DNA of 64,000 nucleotides, from assembly GCA_965228775.1 (NCBI GenBank), contig OZ245840.1:1736001-1800000 (forward strand), in the 5' to 3' direction. Source of the DNA: JANQMY01 sp965228775. GTDB taxonomy: Bacteria; Pseudomonadota; Alphaproteobacteria; JANQMY01. The translations under genes were made by a program, and so were the position numbers. Below, piece after piece: positions 32,810 through 41,337 of this stretch (its first letter is position 1; every line of letters begins with the position of its first letter). The notes under the pieces were generated by a model. That model did not search any database. It saw nothing but the letters and a program-made list of their open reading frames with translations, and had not been told where the DNA came from.

Positions 32810-35278
32810 TCAGCTTTTTACGTTTTTGTCTTCAGGGTCGTAGAAAGGACGCAAGCTTGCATCCGCCTGATGGTGGTGGCCCGCAACATTGATGTGATAG
32901 GCGCGTTCCATCAGCTCCTTGAGAGAGGTGCCATTCGGGCGGTTCACATAGCCGAGGCCCATAGAAGCGCCCAGAAAATGTCCGTAGGCGCCTGATGTGG
33001 TATGGCCAACGATGTGTCCATCGCACAAAATCGGCTCATGTCCATAGATCAATGGTTCAGGATCCCGAAGCTTGAAATGCAGCAAGCGCCGGGTAGGCTC
33101 TTCAGCCTTGATCTTCAGAACCGCGTCGCGTCCGACAAACGGACCGAACCGGGACGCCGCCTTTTTTGTTTTGACGGCGAAGCCAAGACCAGCCTCCAAC
33201 ACATTGTCTTCATCGGTCACATCATGGCCAAAATGGCGGTAGCCTTTCTCCACACGGCAGGATTCCAAAACGTGCATGCCGCAGAGTTTCAAATCACCCG
33301 CCTTGCCGTTCGCCAATAGTGTTCTCAGAAGCGCCTCAGCCTTATCGGCAGCCACATAAATCTCCCACCCCAGCTCGCCTACATAGGTAATGCGATGGGC
33401 GCGGACCGAAATGCCGTCAAGCACGATTTGTTGGGCGGTCGCGAAGGGAAACGCGTCATTCGACAGGGGCTTATCCGTAAGTGACTGGAGCAAGTCGCGC
33501 GAACGCGGCCCCATCACCGCGATCACCGCTTCTTGCCGCGTTACGTCCTCAATTCGGCACCTTGCTCCACTGGGCACGTGCCGGCGCAGCCAACTCAGAT
33601 CGCGAATGCGCGCGACGGGGCTTGTGACAACCAGAAAATCATCTTGCGCAAGGCGCGTCACCGTAAGATCCGCTTCGACCCCCGCGCGCTCATTGAGCCA
33701 TTGGGTGTAAACAATCTTGCCGATTGGCACATCCACATTATTGGCGCTGACAAGCTGCAGCACATCCAACGCATCCAGGCCTGTCACCCGAAACTTGGCA
33801 AAACTCGACATGTCGAACACACCGACACGCTCACGAACGGCCAAGTGCTCCTCGCGGGCAAAGTCAAACCAGTTCTGCCGTCCCCAACTGTATTGGTATT
33901 GAGGCGTTACACCTTCCGGCGCGAACCAATTGGGCCGCTCCCAGCAGGCCACTTCCCCAAAACACGCCCCGTGAGCCGCAAGCACCTCGTGCAGCGGCGA
34001 TTTGATCACATCGCGCGCGGTCGCAAACTGACGATACGGAAAGTGGTCGGCATACAGCAAACCCAACGCTTCCGATGCACGTTCCACCAAATAAGACTTT
34101 GAATTTTGTTCCGGCATCATGCGCCGGATATCCACATCCCAAAGGTCGAAGGGTGGATGCCCCGCATCGATCCACTGGGCTAGCGCTTTGCCTGCCCCGC
34201 CGGCCGATTGAATACCGACAGAATTGAAGCCGCACGCGACAAAGAATCCGGTGAGCTCCGGCGCTTCACCCAGTAGATACCGGTCATCGGGCGTAAAGCT
34301 TTCAGGCCCATTGAAGAACGTCCGTATGCCGACGCTTTCCAAGCGTGGGACGCGGCCAATCGCTTTTTCAAGGAGAGGAAGAAAATGTTCCAGATCCGCC
34401 GGCAATTCATCGAATGCAAAGTCTTCAGGGATCGGGTCCGGCACCCAGGGTTTGGCTTTCAGTTCGAACGACCCAATCAGCAGTTTTCCCGCATCTTCTT
34501 TTATATAGATCTGTTCGTCGGGAACACGGAGAGTGGGCAAGCCACGCGCCAAGCCGTCGATGGGCTCGGTCACCGCATAAAAATGTTCGCAGGCTTGCAA
34601 AGGCACATCCACACCCGCCATCAGGCCAATGTCCCGCCCCCACAAGCCACCGCAGTTGATGACCACAGGCGTTTGAATTGTGCCTTCAGCCGTGTTCACG
34701 CCGGTCACATGGCGGTTCTTGTGCTCAATGCCGGTGACCGCTGTGTTTTCGAAGACCCGCACACCCCTATTGCACGCGCCGCGCGCCAAGGCCATGGCGA
34801 TATTGGTGGGGTCCGCTTGCCCATCTCCCGGAATGTGAAGGCCACCCACAACACCCTCTAAATTGAGATCACCGTAGAGAGATCGGCAATCTTCCGGCGT
34901 CAGCACACTTATCTCAAGATGAGAGAGTGTGGCCCGCGCTGCATCGCGTTGGAATTCCACCATGCGTTCTTCCGACAAGGCGAGCGCGACCGACCCTGTT
35001 TGCTTGTAGCCCGTGGCGATACCGGTTTCGTCCTCAAGCGTTGCATAGAGTTGCGCTGAGTATTGCGCCAGCTTTGTCATGTTGAGAGTTGCGCGCAATT
35101 GCCCAATAAGCCCGGCGGCGTGCCAGGTGGTACCACAAGTGAGTTGCTTGCGTTCCAGAAGCACCACCTCTTTCCAGCCGAGCTGAGACAGGTGGTACGC
35201 GACCGAACAGCCGATCACTCCGCCGCCGATGATGACAGCGGAGGCTTCCGGCGGGAGGGGTTTGGAAGTGTTGGACAA
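32810..35278 (-). CDS. Dimethylglycine/sarcosine dehydrogenase-like flavoprotein
   Basis: 822 residues. N-terminal DAO-type FAD domain ('AVIIGGGVIGCSVAYHLSQLG', in pieces; 'CGTTWHAAGL', where the His is near the covalent-FAD position), FAO-M central domain, then a C-terminal GcvT-like aminomethyltransferase part ('DMSSFAKFRVTGLDALDVLQ', 'VGELGWEIYVAADKAEAL') that hands the one-carbon unit to tetrahydrofolate. Length and domains match DMGDH/SARDH. Likely substrate is an N-methylated glycine or betaine derivative. No glycine-betaine genes are next to it, so substrate is an inference. Confidence 0.88.
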   Translation of the reverse strand: MSNTSKPLPPEASAVIIGGGVIGCSVAYHLSQLGWKEVVLLERKQLTCGTTWHAAGLIGQLRATLNMTKLAQYSAQLYATLEDETGIATGYKQTGSVALALSEERMVEFQRDAARATLSHLEISVLTPEDCRSLYGDLNLEGVVGGLHIPGDGQADPTNIAMALARGACNRGVRVFENTAVTGIEHKNRHVTGVNTAEGTIQTPVVINCGGLWGRDIGLMAGVDVPLQACEHFYAVTEPIDGLARGLPTLRVPDEQIYIKEDAGKLLIGSFELKAKPWVPDPIPEDFAFDELPADLEHFLPLLEKAIGRVPRLESVGIRTFFNGPESFTPDDRYLLGEAPELTGFFVACGFNSVGIQSAGGAGKALAQWIDAGHPPFDLWDVDIRRMMPEQNSKSYLVERASEALGLLYADHFPYRQFATARDVIKSPLHEVLAAHGACFGEVACWERPNWFAPEGVTPQYQYSWGRQNWFDFAREEHLAVRERVGVFDMSSFAKFRVTGLDALDVLQLVSANNVDVPIGKIVYTQWLNERAGVEADLTVTRLAQDDFLVVTSPVARIRDLSWLRRHVPSGARCRIEDVTRQEAVIAVMGPRSRDLLQSLTDKPLSNDAFPFATAQQIVLDGISVRAHRITYVGELGWEIYVAADKAEALLRTLLANGKAGDLKLCGMHVLESCRVEKGYRHFGHDVTDEDNVLEAGLGFAVKTKKAASRFGPFVGRDAVLKIKAEEPTRRLLHFKLRDPEPLIYGHEPILCDGHIVGHTTSGAYGHFLGASMGLGYVNRPNGTSLKELMERAYHINVAGHHHQADASLRPFYDPEDKNVKS

Positions 35279-35293
35279 AATGGAACCTCAGAT

Positions 35294-35425
35294 GTCATCC
35301 CGGGCACACCGCAGCATGCAGTGTTGCGGTGTAGAACCGGGATCTACGCGAAACAGGGTAATGCTAACAGAATAGATCCCGGATCAGCACAGCGCCATTT
35401 CATGACGCAGTGCATCCGGGATGAC
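35294..35425. repeat. GTCATCCCGG...GGGATGAC dispersed palindromic repeat
   Basis: Begins GTCATCCCGG and ends CCGGGATGAC. Inner hairpins: ACACCGCA/TGCGGTGT (35306-35332 region) inside ATCCCGG/CCGGGAT, and a second GATCCCGGAT/ATCCGGGAT pair. Fills the gap between the GST and the flavoprotein genes. Confidence 0.65.
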
Positions 35426-35435
35426 AATTGTGCTT

Positions 35436-36173
35436 TCAAGCATCATCCAATTCGGGATAGCGGCGGAAGATGCCTTCCTCATTGAAGGGAATGCGTCTTT
35501 TCGATTTCAAGTAAGATTTGATGGCCGGTATTTCAGCAACCTTGTGGGCAAGCGTTACCACATGCGGGCATTCTTCCAGAACACGCGCTGTGGCCTTTGG
35601 GAAAGCGTATCTGAGGCCCGCCACCACTTGGAATAAAGACAGATCGCAATAGGTTGTCTTGCGGCCAATCAAGTGAGCGTCGCTCTTACCATTTCGGGAG
35701 ATGATCTTTTCAAAATAGGACAAAAACATTCTCAGGCGTTTGTCGCGAAAATCCTGAGCGCGCCGCTTTGCTTCTTCCTTTTGATCTTCATAGTACAGAT
35801 AGGCCGCCACCGGATGGTGCGTGTCGTGGACTTCACGCACAAAGTCTTCGATCGTCAGTGCAAGCCCTAACGCGAATGCACGGCTTTGAGAGTTGCGCGG
35901 CACCAGGCCGTGACGTTCCGCGATCCAGGCGCAGATGGCAGCTGTCTGGAAAATCATGTGATCGTCCGCCCTCAGGACAGGCGGTGCAAACGGTAGCGGC
36001 GTGCCCTTGGGAACTTTGCCACCCAAGGCCCCACACACCTTTACGACGGCATCGACGCCTTTCTTTCGCCCCACATCCCGATATTTCACGTCGGCGGCTT
36101 CCAAAGTCAGACGCACAAATTCGCCGCGTCCTTGGATGTTCGGCCAGTAATAGAGTTCGTAGGGTTTTGTCAT
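35436..36173 (-). CDS. Glutathione S-transferase-like protein
   Basis: 245 residues. 'YELYYWPNIQGRGEFVRLTLEA' is the N-terminal GST helix of the sigma/alpha-like type with Tyr as possible catalytic residue. A ~20-residue insertion ('KKGVDAVVKVCGALGGKVPK') precedes 'LPFAPPVLRADDHMIFQTAAIC', and the C-terminal domain has 'GRKTTYCDLSLFQVVAGL'. Probably a cytosolic GST. Lies 100 nt downstream of lpd, beyond a strong hairpin, so it may be transcribed separately. Confidence 0.82.
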   Translation of the reverse strand: MTKPYELYYWPNIQGRGEFVRLTLEAADVKYRDVGRKKGVDAVVKVCGALGGKVPKGTPLPFAPPVLRADDHMIFQTAAICAWIAERHGLVPRNSQSRAFALGLALTIEDFVREVHDTHHPVAAYLYYEDQKEEAKRRAQDFRDKRLRMFLSYFEKIISRNGKSDAHLIGRKTTYCDLSLFQVVAGLRYAFPKATARVLEECPHVVTLAHKVAEIPAIKSYLKSKRRIPFNEEGIFRRYPELDDA

Positions 36174-36191
36174 CTGTTTAGTTTACCATAG

Positions 36192-36261
36192 CCAGCCCAC
36201 TCCCCCTCCCAACCACCCCAAGGTACCCTGGTTCGGGTGGTTGGGAGGGGGAGTGGGCTGG
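36192..36261. repeat. Large perfect hairpin with GGTACC loop (family member R1)
   Basis: A perfect 27-bp inverted repeat: arms 36192-36218 and 36235-36261 with a 16-nt loop containing GGTACC. It lies just past the lpd stop. The stem elements AACCACCC/GGGTGGTT and ACTCCCCC/GGGGGAGT recur at 47348-47429 and 53508-53577. It probably ends or stabilises the dehydrogenase operon mRNA. Confidence 0.85.
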
Positions 36262-36273
36262 CCAGGCAGATAG

Positions 36274-37662
36274 TCAAACGTGGATGACTTCCCCAAAAGC
36301 GTCAAGCGTGGCCTCATGCATGGCCTCCGACAGGGTCGGGTGTGGGAAGATAACGGCAGCGAGATCTGCCTTCGTCGCTTTCATCTGACACGCGATCACA
36401 TAACCCTGGATCAGCTCGGTGACTTCCGGGCCGATCATATGAGCGCCGAGAAGCCGCCCCGTTGATTTGTCGAAGACGGTTTTGACGAAGCCATTTCCAT
36501 CCCCCAAGGCCAGCGCCTTACCATTTGCCGAGAACGGGAACTTACCTACAGCGATCGCACCCACTTCTTTCTTGGCTTGAGCTTCGGTCAAGCCGACGCT
36601 TGCGATCTGCGGCCGGCAATAGGTGCAGGACGGCACCAAAGACTTATTGATCGGGTACACATCTTTCTCGCCCGCGATCTTCTCCACACAGACGACACCT
36701 TCATGGCTTGCCTTATGGGCCAGCCAGGGCGCGCCCGCCACATCGCCAATGGCATAGATGCCGGGCACATTGGTAGCGCCCCACTGGTCCACATCGATGT
36801 GACCTTTTGTGGTTTTGATGCCGAGTTCCTCAAGCCCCAGATTTTCCACATTGCCTTCAATGCCGATGGCAAGGATCACGCGGTCGAACCGTTCGCGCAG
36901 CTCGCCCTTTTGGGACTGGATGGTCGCGCGCACGAAATCCGTACGCGGCACAAGTTCTTCCACGGTGGCTTTAGTATGGAAATTGATTCCCTGACGCTTG
37001 AAGGTTTTCAGCGCTTCCTTCGAAATGTCTTTGTCTTCGTTGGGCAAGATGCGGTCGAGCGCTTCCACCACGGTCACGTCCGACCCCATATCGGAAAAGA
37101 AGCTTGCGAACTCCATCCCGATGGCTCCAGAGCCGACAACGAGCAAGCGTTCCGGAATTTCGTCCGGCACCATGGCTTCGCGATAGGTCCAGACACGCGG
37201 GTCGTTCACTTGAAGATGCGGCAGTACTTTCGCCCGTGCCCCTGTCGCCAGGATGATGTGTTTCGCCCTGACGGTTTCGCCACCATCTACAGACAAAACG
37301 CCCGGCTCCACGAGTTTGGCCGTGCCGTCGAACACTGTCACCTTGTGCTTCTTCAAGAGAAACCCGATGCCGCGCGACAATTGCCCCGCCACTTCGCGGC
37401 TGCGTTGCACGACGCTGGGCAGGTTGGGGCGTGCGCCCGGACCTTCGAACCCGGTCTTCGGCAAATCCGCAATCAGATGCGCCACTTCCGACGACCGCAA
37501 CAAGGCTTTTGTGGGGATGCAGCCCCAGTTGAGGCAGATACCCCCCAAATGCTCACGCTCGATAACGGCCGTGTCTAACCCCAACTGAGCCGCACGGATG
37601 GCGGCCACATAGCCGCCCGGCCCACCGCCAACGACCACAATGTCGAATTGATCATCCGCCAT
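36274..37662 (-). CDS. lpdA: Dihydrolipoyl dehydrogenase (E3)
   Basis: 462 residues. FAD loop 'IVVVGGGPGGYVAAIRAAQLG', redox disulfide 'GGICLNWGCIPTKALL', NAD loop 'LLVVGSGAIGMEFASFFSDMG', and C-terminal 'FPHPTLSEAMHEAT' holding the His-Glu active-site pair. Reoxidises dihydrolipoamide on the E2 encoded 3 nt upstream. Last gene of the E1alpha-E1beta-E2-E3 operon. Confidence 0.96.
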   Translation of the reverse strand: MADDQFDIVVVGGGPGGYVAAIRAAQLGLDTAVIEREHLGGICLNWGCIPTKALLRSSEVAHLIADLPKTGFEGPGARPNLPSVVQRSREVAGQLSRGIGFLLKKHKVTVFDGTAKLVEPGVLSVDGGETVRAKHIILATGARAKVLPHLQVNDPRVWTYREAMVPDEIPERLLVVGSGAIGMEFASFFSDMGSDVTVVEALDRILPNEDKDISKEALKTFKRQGINFHTKATVEELVPRTDFVRATIQSQKGELRERFDRVILAIGIEGNVENLGLEELGIKTTKGHIDVDQWGATNVPGIYAIGDVAGAPWLAHKASHEGVVCVEKIAGEKDVYPINKSLVPSCTYCRPQIASVGLTEAQAKKEVGAIAVGKFPFSANGKALALGDGNGFVKTVFDKSTGRLLGAHMIGPEVTELIQGYVIACQMKATKADLAAVIFPHPTLSEAMHEATLDAFGEVIHV

Positions 37663-37665
37663 CGT

Positions 37666-39135
37666 TTACATAACCAGCGCGATCGGGTTTTCGAGCAGTT
37701 CCTTCAACGCCGCCAGGAACTGCGCGCCGATGGCCCCATCAATGACCCGGTGGTCGCAAGACATGCTGAGCGACATCATGGGCGCCAAATCCAGCATTCC
37801 GTCCACATTGGCGGGGCGTTCTTCAACCGCCCCCACGGCCAAGATGGCCGCCTGTGGCGGGTTGATCACCGCGTCAAAGTCTTGGATGCCAAACATGCCC
37901 AGATTGGTGACCGTGAACGTGCCCCCTTCGATGTTTTCCGGACGCAACCCACCAGACCGCGCCTTGCCTGCAAGGTCCCTGATCTCATCCGAAATTTGCA
38001 GGACAGGTTTTTTGTCCACCCCACGGACGATAGGCGATATCAAACCGTCGGGCAGAGCCACGGCAACGCCGATATCCGCCTGGTCGAAAAACAGGATCTG
38101 TTCTTCAGAATACTGAACATTAGCTGCGGGCACTTCCGCCAGAGCCAAACCGCAGGCGCGCACGATGAGATCATTGACCGAAATCTTCTTGTCCGAAAGA
38201 CGCTTGTTCACGCCTTCTCGTACTTTCAGCAATTCGGCAGCGTTGACCTCGATCCGCAGATAGATATGTGGCGCGGTGGTCTTCGATTGCACCAAGCGGC
38301 GCGCAATGGATTTGCGCATATTGGTGACCGGTTCGCCGCGCGGCGTCGCCGCCGCCACCTGAACCGGAAGCCCCGCGCCCATGGACATGCCGGTAACGGG
38401 CAATGGAGCTGCCACCGGTGCATTTTCCACATCCGCCGCCAGAATGCGGCCATTGGGGCCGGAGCCACGCAGTGCCGATAGGTCGATGCCTTTTTCTGTC
38501 GCCAAGCGCTGGGCGCGCGGAGAGGCACTCAACCGCCGGGCTTTCCGTCCCAGCGGGCGGCCAGCCGCTTCTTCCAAATCGTCAAGGGATATGCGGCCAA
38601 GCCGTCCCGTGGCAGACGCTTTGGTCACATCCACGCCTTCATCCACGGCAACGCGCGCGGCAATCGGGCTGATCTCGGTCGATAAGCCCGCGATTTGAGC
38701 TTCCACCGCCGCTTTGTCCAGACCGTTGGCTTTCGGAGCAGGCGCAGGTTCGGACGACGGTGCTGCATAGCCCGAAGGCTGTGCCGGTGCGGGCGCAGGT
38801 GCCGCCGGAGCAGGCGCGGAAGGTGCGGGCGCTGCCTCAACCGGTTTGTAGCCAGCAACGAAGTCGTCAATGTCTCCGTCGCTCACATCGGCATCCGCCA
38901 TTACTGCGATCAATTGCCCAACCGGGTAAGGTCCCCCCTCTTCCACCAGAATGCGGCGCAGAACCCCGCCGGTATGGGATTCATAGGGCATGCTCAGCTT
39001 ATCGGTTTCCAAGTCGGCGATTTCATCGCCTTCCTTGATGATTTCGCCCACACTCTTATTCCATTGAGTGATGAGCCCTTCCGTCATCTCCATCCCCAAT
39101 TTGGGCATGGCGATAGGCGTGATTTTTCCAGACAT
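37666..39135 (-). CDS. Dihydrolipoamide acyltransferase (E2) with two subunit-binding domains
   Basis: 489 residues. Lipoyl domain 1-95 with lipoyl-lysine K46 ('LETDKLSMPYES'), then an Ala/Pro linker. Two peripheral-subunit-binding domains follow, at ~155-190 ('SPIAARVAVDEGVDVTK', 'GRISLDDLEEA') and ~204-238 ('SPRAQRLATEKGIDLSA', 'GRILAADVENA'). Catalytic domain ~265-489 ends with 'SMSCDHRVIDGAIGAQFL', containing the active-site His. Transfers an acyl group to CoA. Sequence flavour is acetoin- or branched-chain-dehydrogenase-like. ATG shares one base with the E1beta stop. Confidence 0.9.
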   Translation of the reverse strand: MSGKITPIAMPKLGMEMTEGLITQWNKSVGEIIKEGDEIADLETDKLSMPYESHTGGVLRRILVEEGGPYPVGQLIAVMADADVSDGDIDDFVAGYKPVEAAPAPSAPAPAAPAPAPAQPSGYAAPSSEPAPAPKANGLDKAAVEAQIAGLSTEISPIAARVAVDEGVDVTKASATGRLGRISLDDLEEAAGRPLGRKARRLSASPRAQRLATEKGIDLSALRGSGPNGRILAADVENAPVAAPLPVTGMSMGAGLPVQVAAATPRGEPVTNMRKSIARRLVQSKTTAPHIYLRIEVNAAELLKVREGVNKRLSDKKISVNDLIVRACGLALAEVPAANVQYSEEQILFFDQADIGVAVALPDGLISPIVRGVDKKPVLQISDEIRDLAGKARSGGLRPENIEGGTFTVTNLGMFGIQDFDAVINPPQAAILAVGAVEERPANVDGMLDLAPMMSLSMSCDHRVIDGAIGAQFLAALKELLENPIALVM

Positions 39136-40145
39136 TAGCGGCCCTCCAAGGTCTCGCGGACAGCAGCCTCAATTTTGTCGGCACTCGGAAGATAGGTCCA
39201 TTCGAGACTAGGTGCGAATGGGATCGGCGTATGCGGCGGCGTCACCAATTTGATCGGTGCATCGAGAAACTCGAACGCTTGGCTCGATACCAACCCGGCA
39301 ACGTCGCTGGCCATGGAGCAGCGCGGCGTCGATTCATCGACGATCACCAGGCGCCCCGTTTCTTCCACGCTTTCCAAGACAAGCTCTTCGTCAAAGGGAG
39401 ACGTGGTGCGCGGGTCGATCACATCGCAGGTGATGCCTTCACCCGCCAGCTTGTCCGCCACTTCATTTGCCAGCGTCACCATGCGGGCAAAGCCCACAAT
39501 TGTCACATCCTTCCCTTGACGGGTGAGGTTGCCTTTGCCAAACGGCACCGTATACGGATCGTCCGGCACTTCCCCTTGCGACATGTAGAGCATCTTGTGT
39601 TCGCAGAAGACCACCGGATCTTCGCCCCGGATGGCTGACGCCAACAGGCCTTTCGCATCGTATGGATTAGACGGGACCGCGCATTTGAGGCCGGGAATGT
39701 TCGTCAGCCAAGCATAATTCACCTGGCTATGCTGGGCAGCGGCGCTCATGCCCGCGCCCATGGTGGTACGAATGACCATCGGGGTCTTCGCCTTACCGCC
39801 GAACATATATTTGAACTTGGCCGCCTGATTGTAGATCTGATCGAGACACAGACCCATAAAGTCCGTGAACATGATCTCGGCGACGGGACGCATGCCGGCA
39901 AGTGCAGCACCCGCTGCAGCCCCCACAATCGCGGACTCAGAAATCGGCGTATCCATCACCCGGTCATCGCCGAACTTGCCCCAGAGGCCCGCCGTCAGGC
40001 TGAAGACACCGCCGATGGCTTCCTTGCCGCCTTTGGAGCCGGAGCCGCCGACCACATCCTCGCCCAGTACGATAACGCTTTCGTCGCGTTCCATTTCCTG
40101 GGCCAGGCATTCGTTAATCGCATCGCGATAGGATTTCACACTCAT
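39135..40145 (-). CDS. 2-oxoacid/acetoin dehydrogenase E1 beta subunit
   Basis: 336 residues. Transketolase pyrimidine-binding domain: 'VIVLGEDVVGGSGSKGGKEA', 'DTPISESAIVGAAAGAALAG', 'GAGMSAAAQHSQVNYAW', and a C-terminal domain with 'VIDPRTTSPFDEELVLESV'. It forms the heterotetrameric thiamine-diphosphate E1 with the alpha subunit encoded 11 nt upstream. Acetoin (AcoB) or a pyruvate-type substrate is more likely than branched-chain acids, by resemblance. Confidence 0.93.
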   Translation of the reverse strand: MSVKSYRDAINECLAQEMERDESVIVLGEDVVGGSGSKGGKEAIGGVFSLTAGLWGKFGDDRVMDTPISESAIVGAAAGAALAGMRPVAEIMFTDFMGLCLDQIYNQAAKFKYMFGGKAKTPMVIRTTMGAGMSAAAQHSQVNYAWLTNIPGLKCAVPSNPYDAKGLLASAIRGEDPVVFCEHKMLYMSQGEVPDDPYTVPFGKGNLTRQGKDVTIVGFARMVTLANEVADKLAGEGITCDVIDPRTTSPFDEELVLESVEETGRLVIVDESTPRCSMASDVAGLVSSQAFEFLDAPIKLVTPPHTPIPFAPSLEWTYLPSADKIEAAVRETLEGR

Positions 40146-40156
40146 GTCTTGGTCCC

Positions 40157-41125
40157 CTAGTAAGCGTTGTAAACGTCAGTGTACAGTGCTTCAGGGGCAG
40201 GGGGCGGTGCCTCCCGCGCTTCATTCACCGCTTCCTCGATGAGATTCATCACTTCTTCATCGATTTCATCGAGACGCCCAAGTTCCAACAATTTGGCTTC
40301 GCTCACGCGCGTGCGGAAGTTTTTCAAACAATCCATCGTTTCGCGTAAGTTTTTCACTTCGTCGGGCCCGCGATAGTTTTGCGGGTCGCCTTCCACATGG
40401 CCGTAAAAGCGGCAGATGGCAAATTCGAGCGTGGCCGGCCCTTCGCCTTTGCGCGCCCGTTCAATGGCCTGCTTCGTTGCGTCATAGACCGAGAAGAAAT
40501 CAGACCCGTCGGCTTTGATCGCGGGCATGCCAAAGGCTTCCGCCCGGCCGGCAATGTCACCGCTGCCCACTGCATATTCAAACGCCGTGTGCTCGCTATA
40601 GCCATTGTTTTCGAAAACAAAGATGGTCGGCACTTTCAGGACGACCGCCAAGTTCATGGCCTCGAACACCGTGCCTTGGTTACAAGAGCCATCGCCGCCG
40701 AAGGACAGTGTCACCCGTTCCTTGCCTTGATTGCGCGTGGCAATCGCAGCGCCCACGGCCAGTGGCGGGCCGCCGCCCACAATACCGTTAGCGCCAAGCA
40801 TGCCCACATCCAAATCAGCGATGTGCATGGAGCCGCCCTTGCCGCCACAAATGCCGCCCGACTTGCCGTAGATCTCCTTCATCATGCCTTTGACATCGCA
40901 GCCTTTGGCGATGCAGTGGCCATGACCACGGTGGGTACTGACAATCAAATCATCATCGGTCAGGTTTTCGCAAACGCCCACAGCGCACGCTTCCTGGCCC
41001 GCATATAAATGCGTGAAACCAGGGATTTCACCTTTGCCGATTTCCACATGAAGACGTTCTTCGAATTCACGAATGATCTTCATGCGGCGATAGGCTTGTT
41101 CCAATTCTTCGCGGCTGAGCTGCAT
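40157..41125 (-). CDS. 2-oxoacid/acetoin dehydrogenase E1 alpha subunit
   Basis: 322 residues. Thiamine diphosphate/Mg motif 'FGGDGSCNQGTVFEAMNLAV' running to 'FVFENNGYSEHT', plus 'STHRGHGHCIAKGCDVKGMM' and 'GKSGGICGGKGGSMHIAD', as in AcoA and PdhA. ATG 41125 follows GGGAGAG and gives the conserved 'QLSREELEQAYRRM' start; the frame open to 41224 is in the promoter. First gene of the operon, divergent from the MFS transporter gene. Confidence 0.93.
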   Translation of the reverse strand: MQLSREELEQAYRRMKIIREFEERLHVEIGKGEIPGFTHLYAGQEACAVGVCENLTDDDLIVSTHRGHGHCIAKGCDVKGMMKEIYGKSGGICGGKGGSMHIADLDVGMLGANGIVGGGPPLAVGAAIATRNQGKERVTLSFGGDGSCNQGTVFEAMNLAVVLKVPTIFVFENNGYSEHTAFEYAVGSGDIAGRAEAFGMPAIKADGSDFFSVYDATKQAIERARKGEGPATLEFAICRFYGHVEGDPQNYRGPDEVKNLRETMDCLKNFRTRVSEAKLLELGRLDEIDEEVMNLIEEAVNEAREAPPPAPEALYTDVYNAY

Positions 41126-41337
41126 GGTGGACGCTCTCCCTGTTGCTACCTTCTTTGCGCGCCATAGGAGCGAAGGACGACGGGAATGTCCAGGAAAGAA
41201 ACGCCGAAACCCGCCAATTTTCACGGGCTGAGAACAGCGTTCTACTTTTGACCCATAGGGACAACGCCCAGACTGCTTTCACTTGATCCGCTTCTGGTTA
41301 ACCGCCAAGCTGCGCGTTTGATCGAAGGGGAGCGCCG

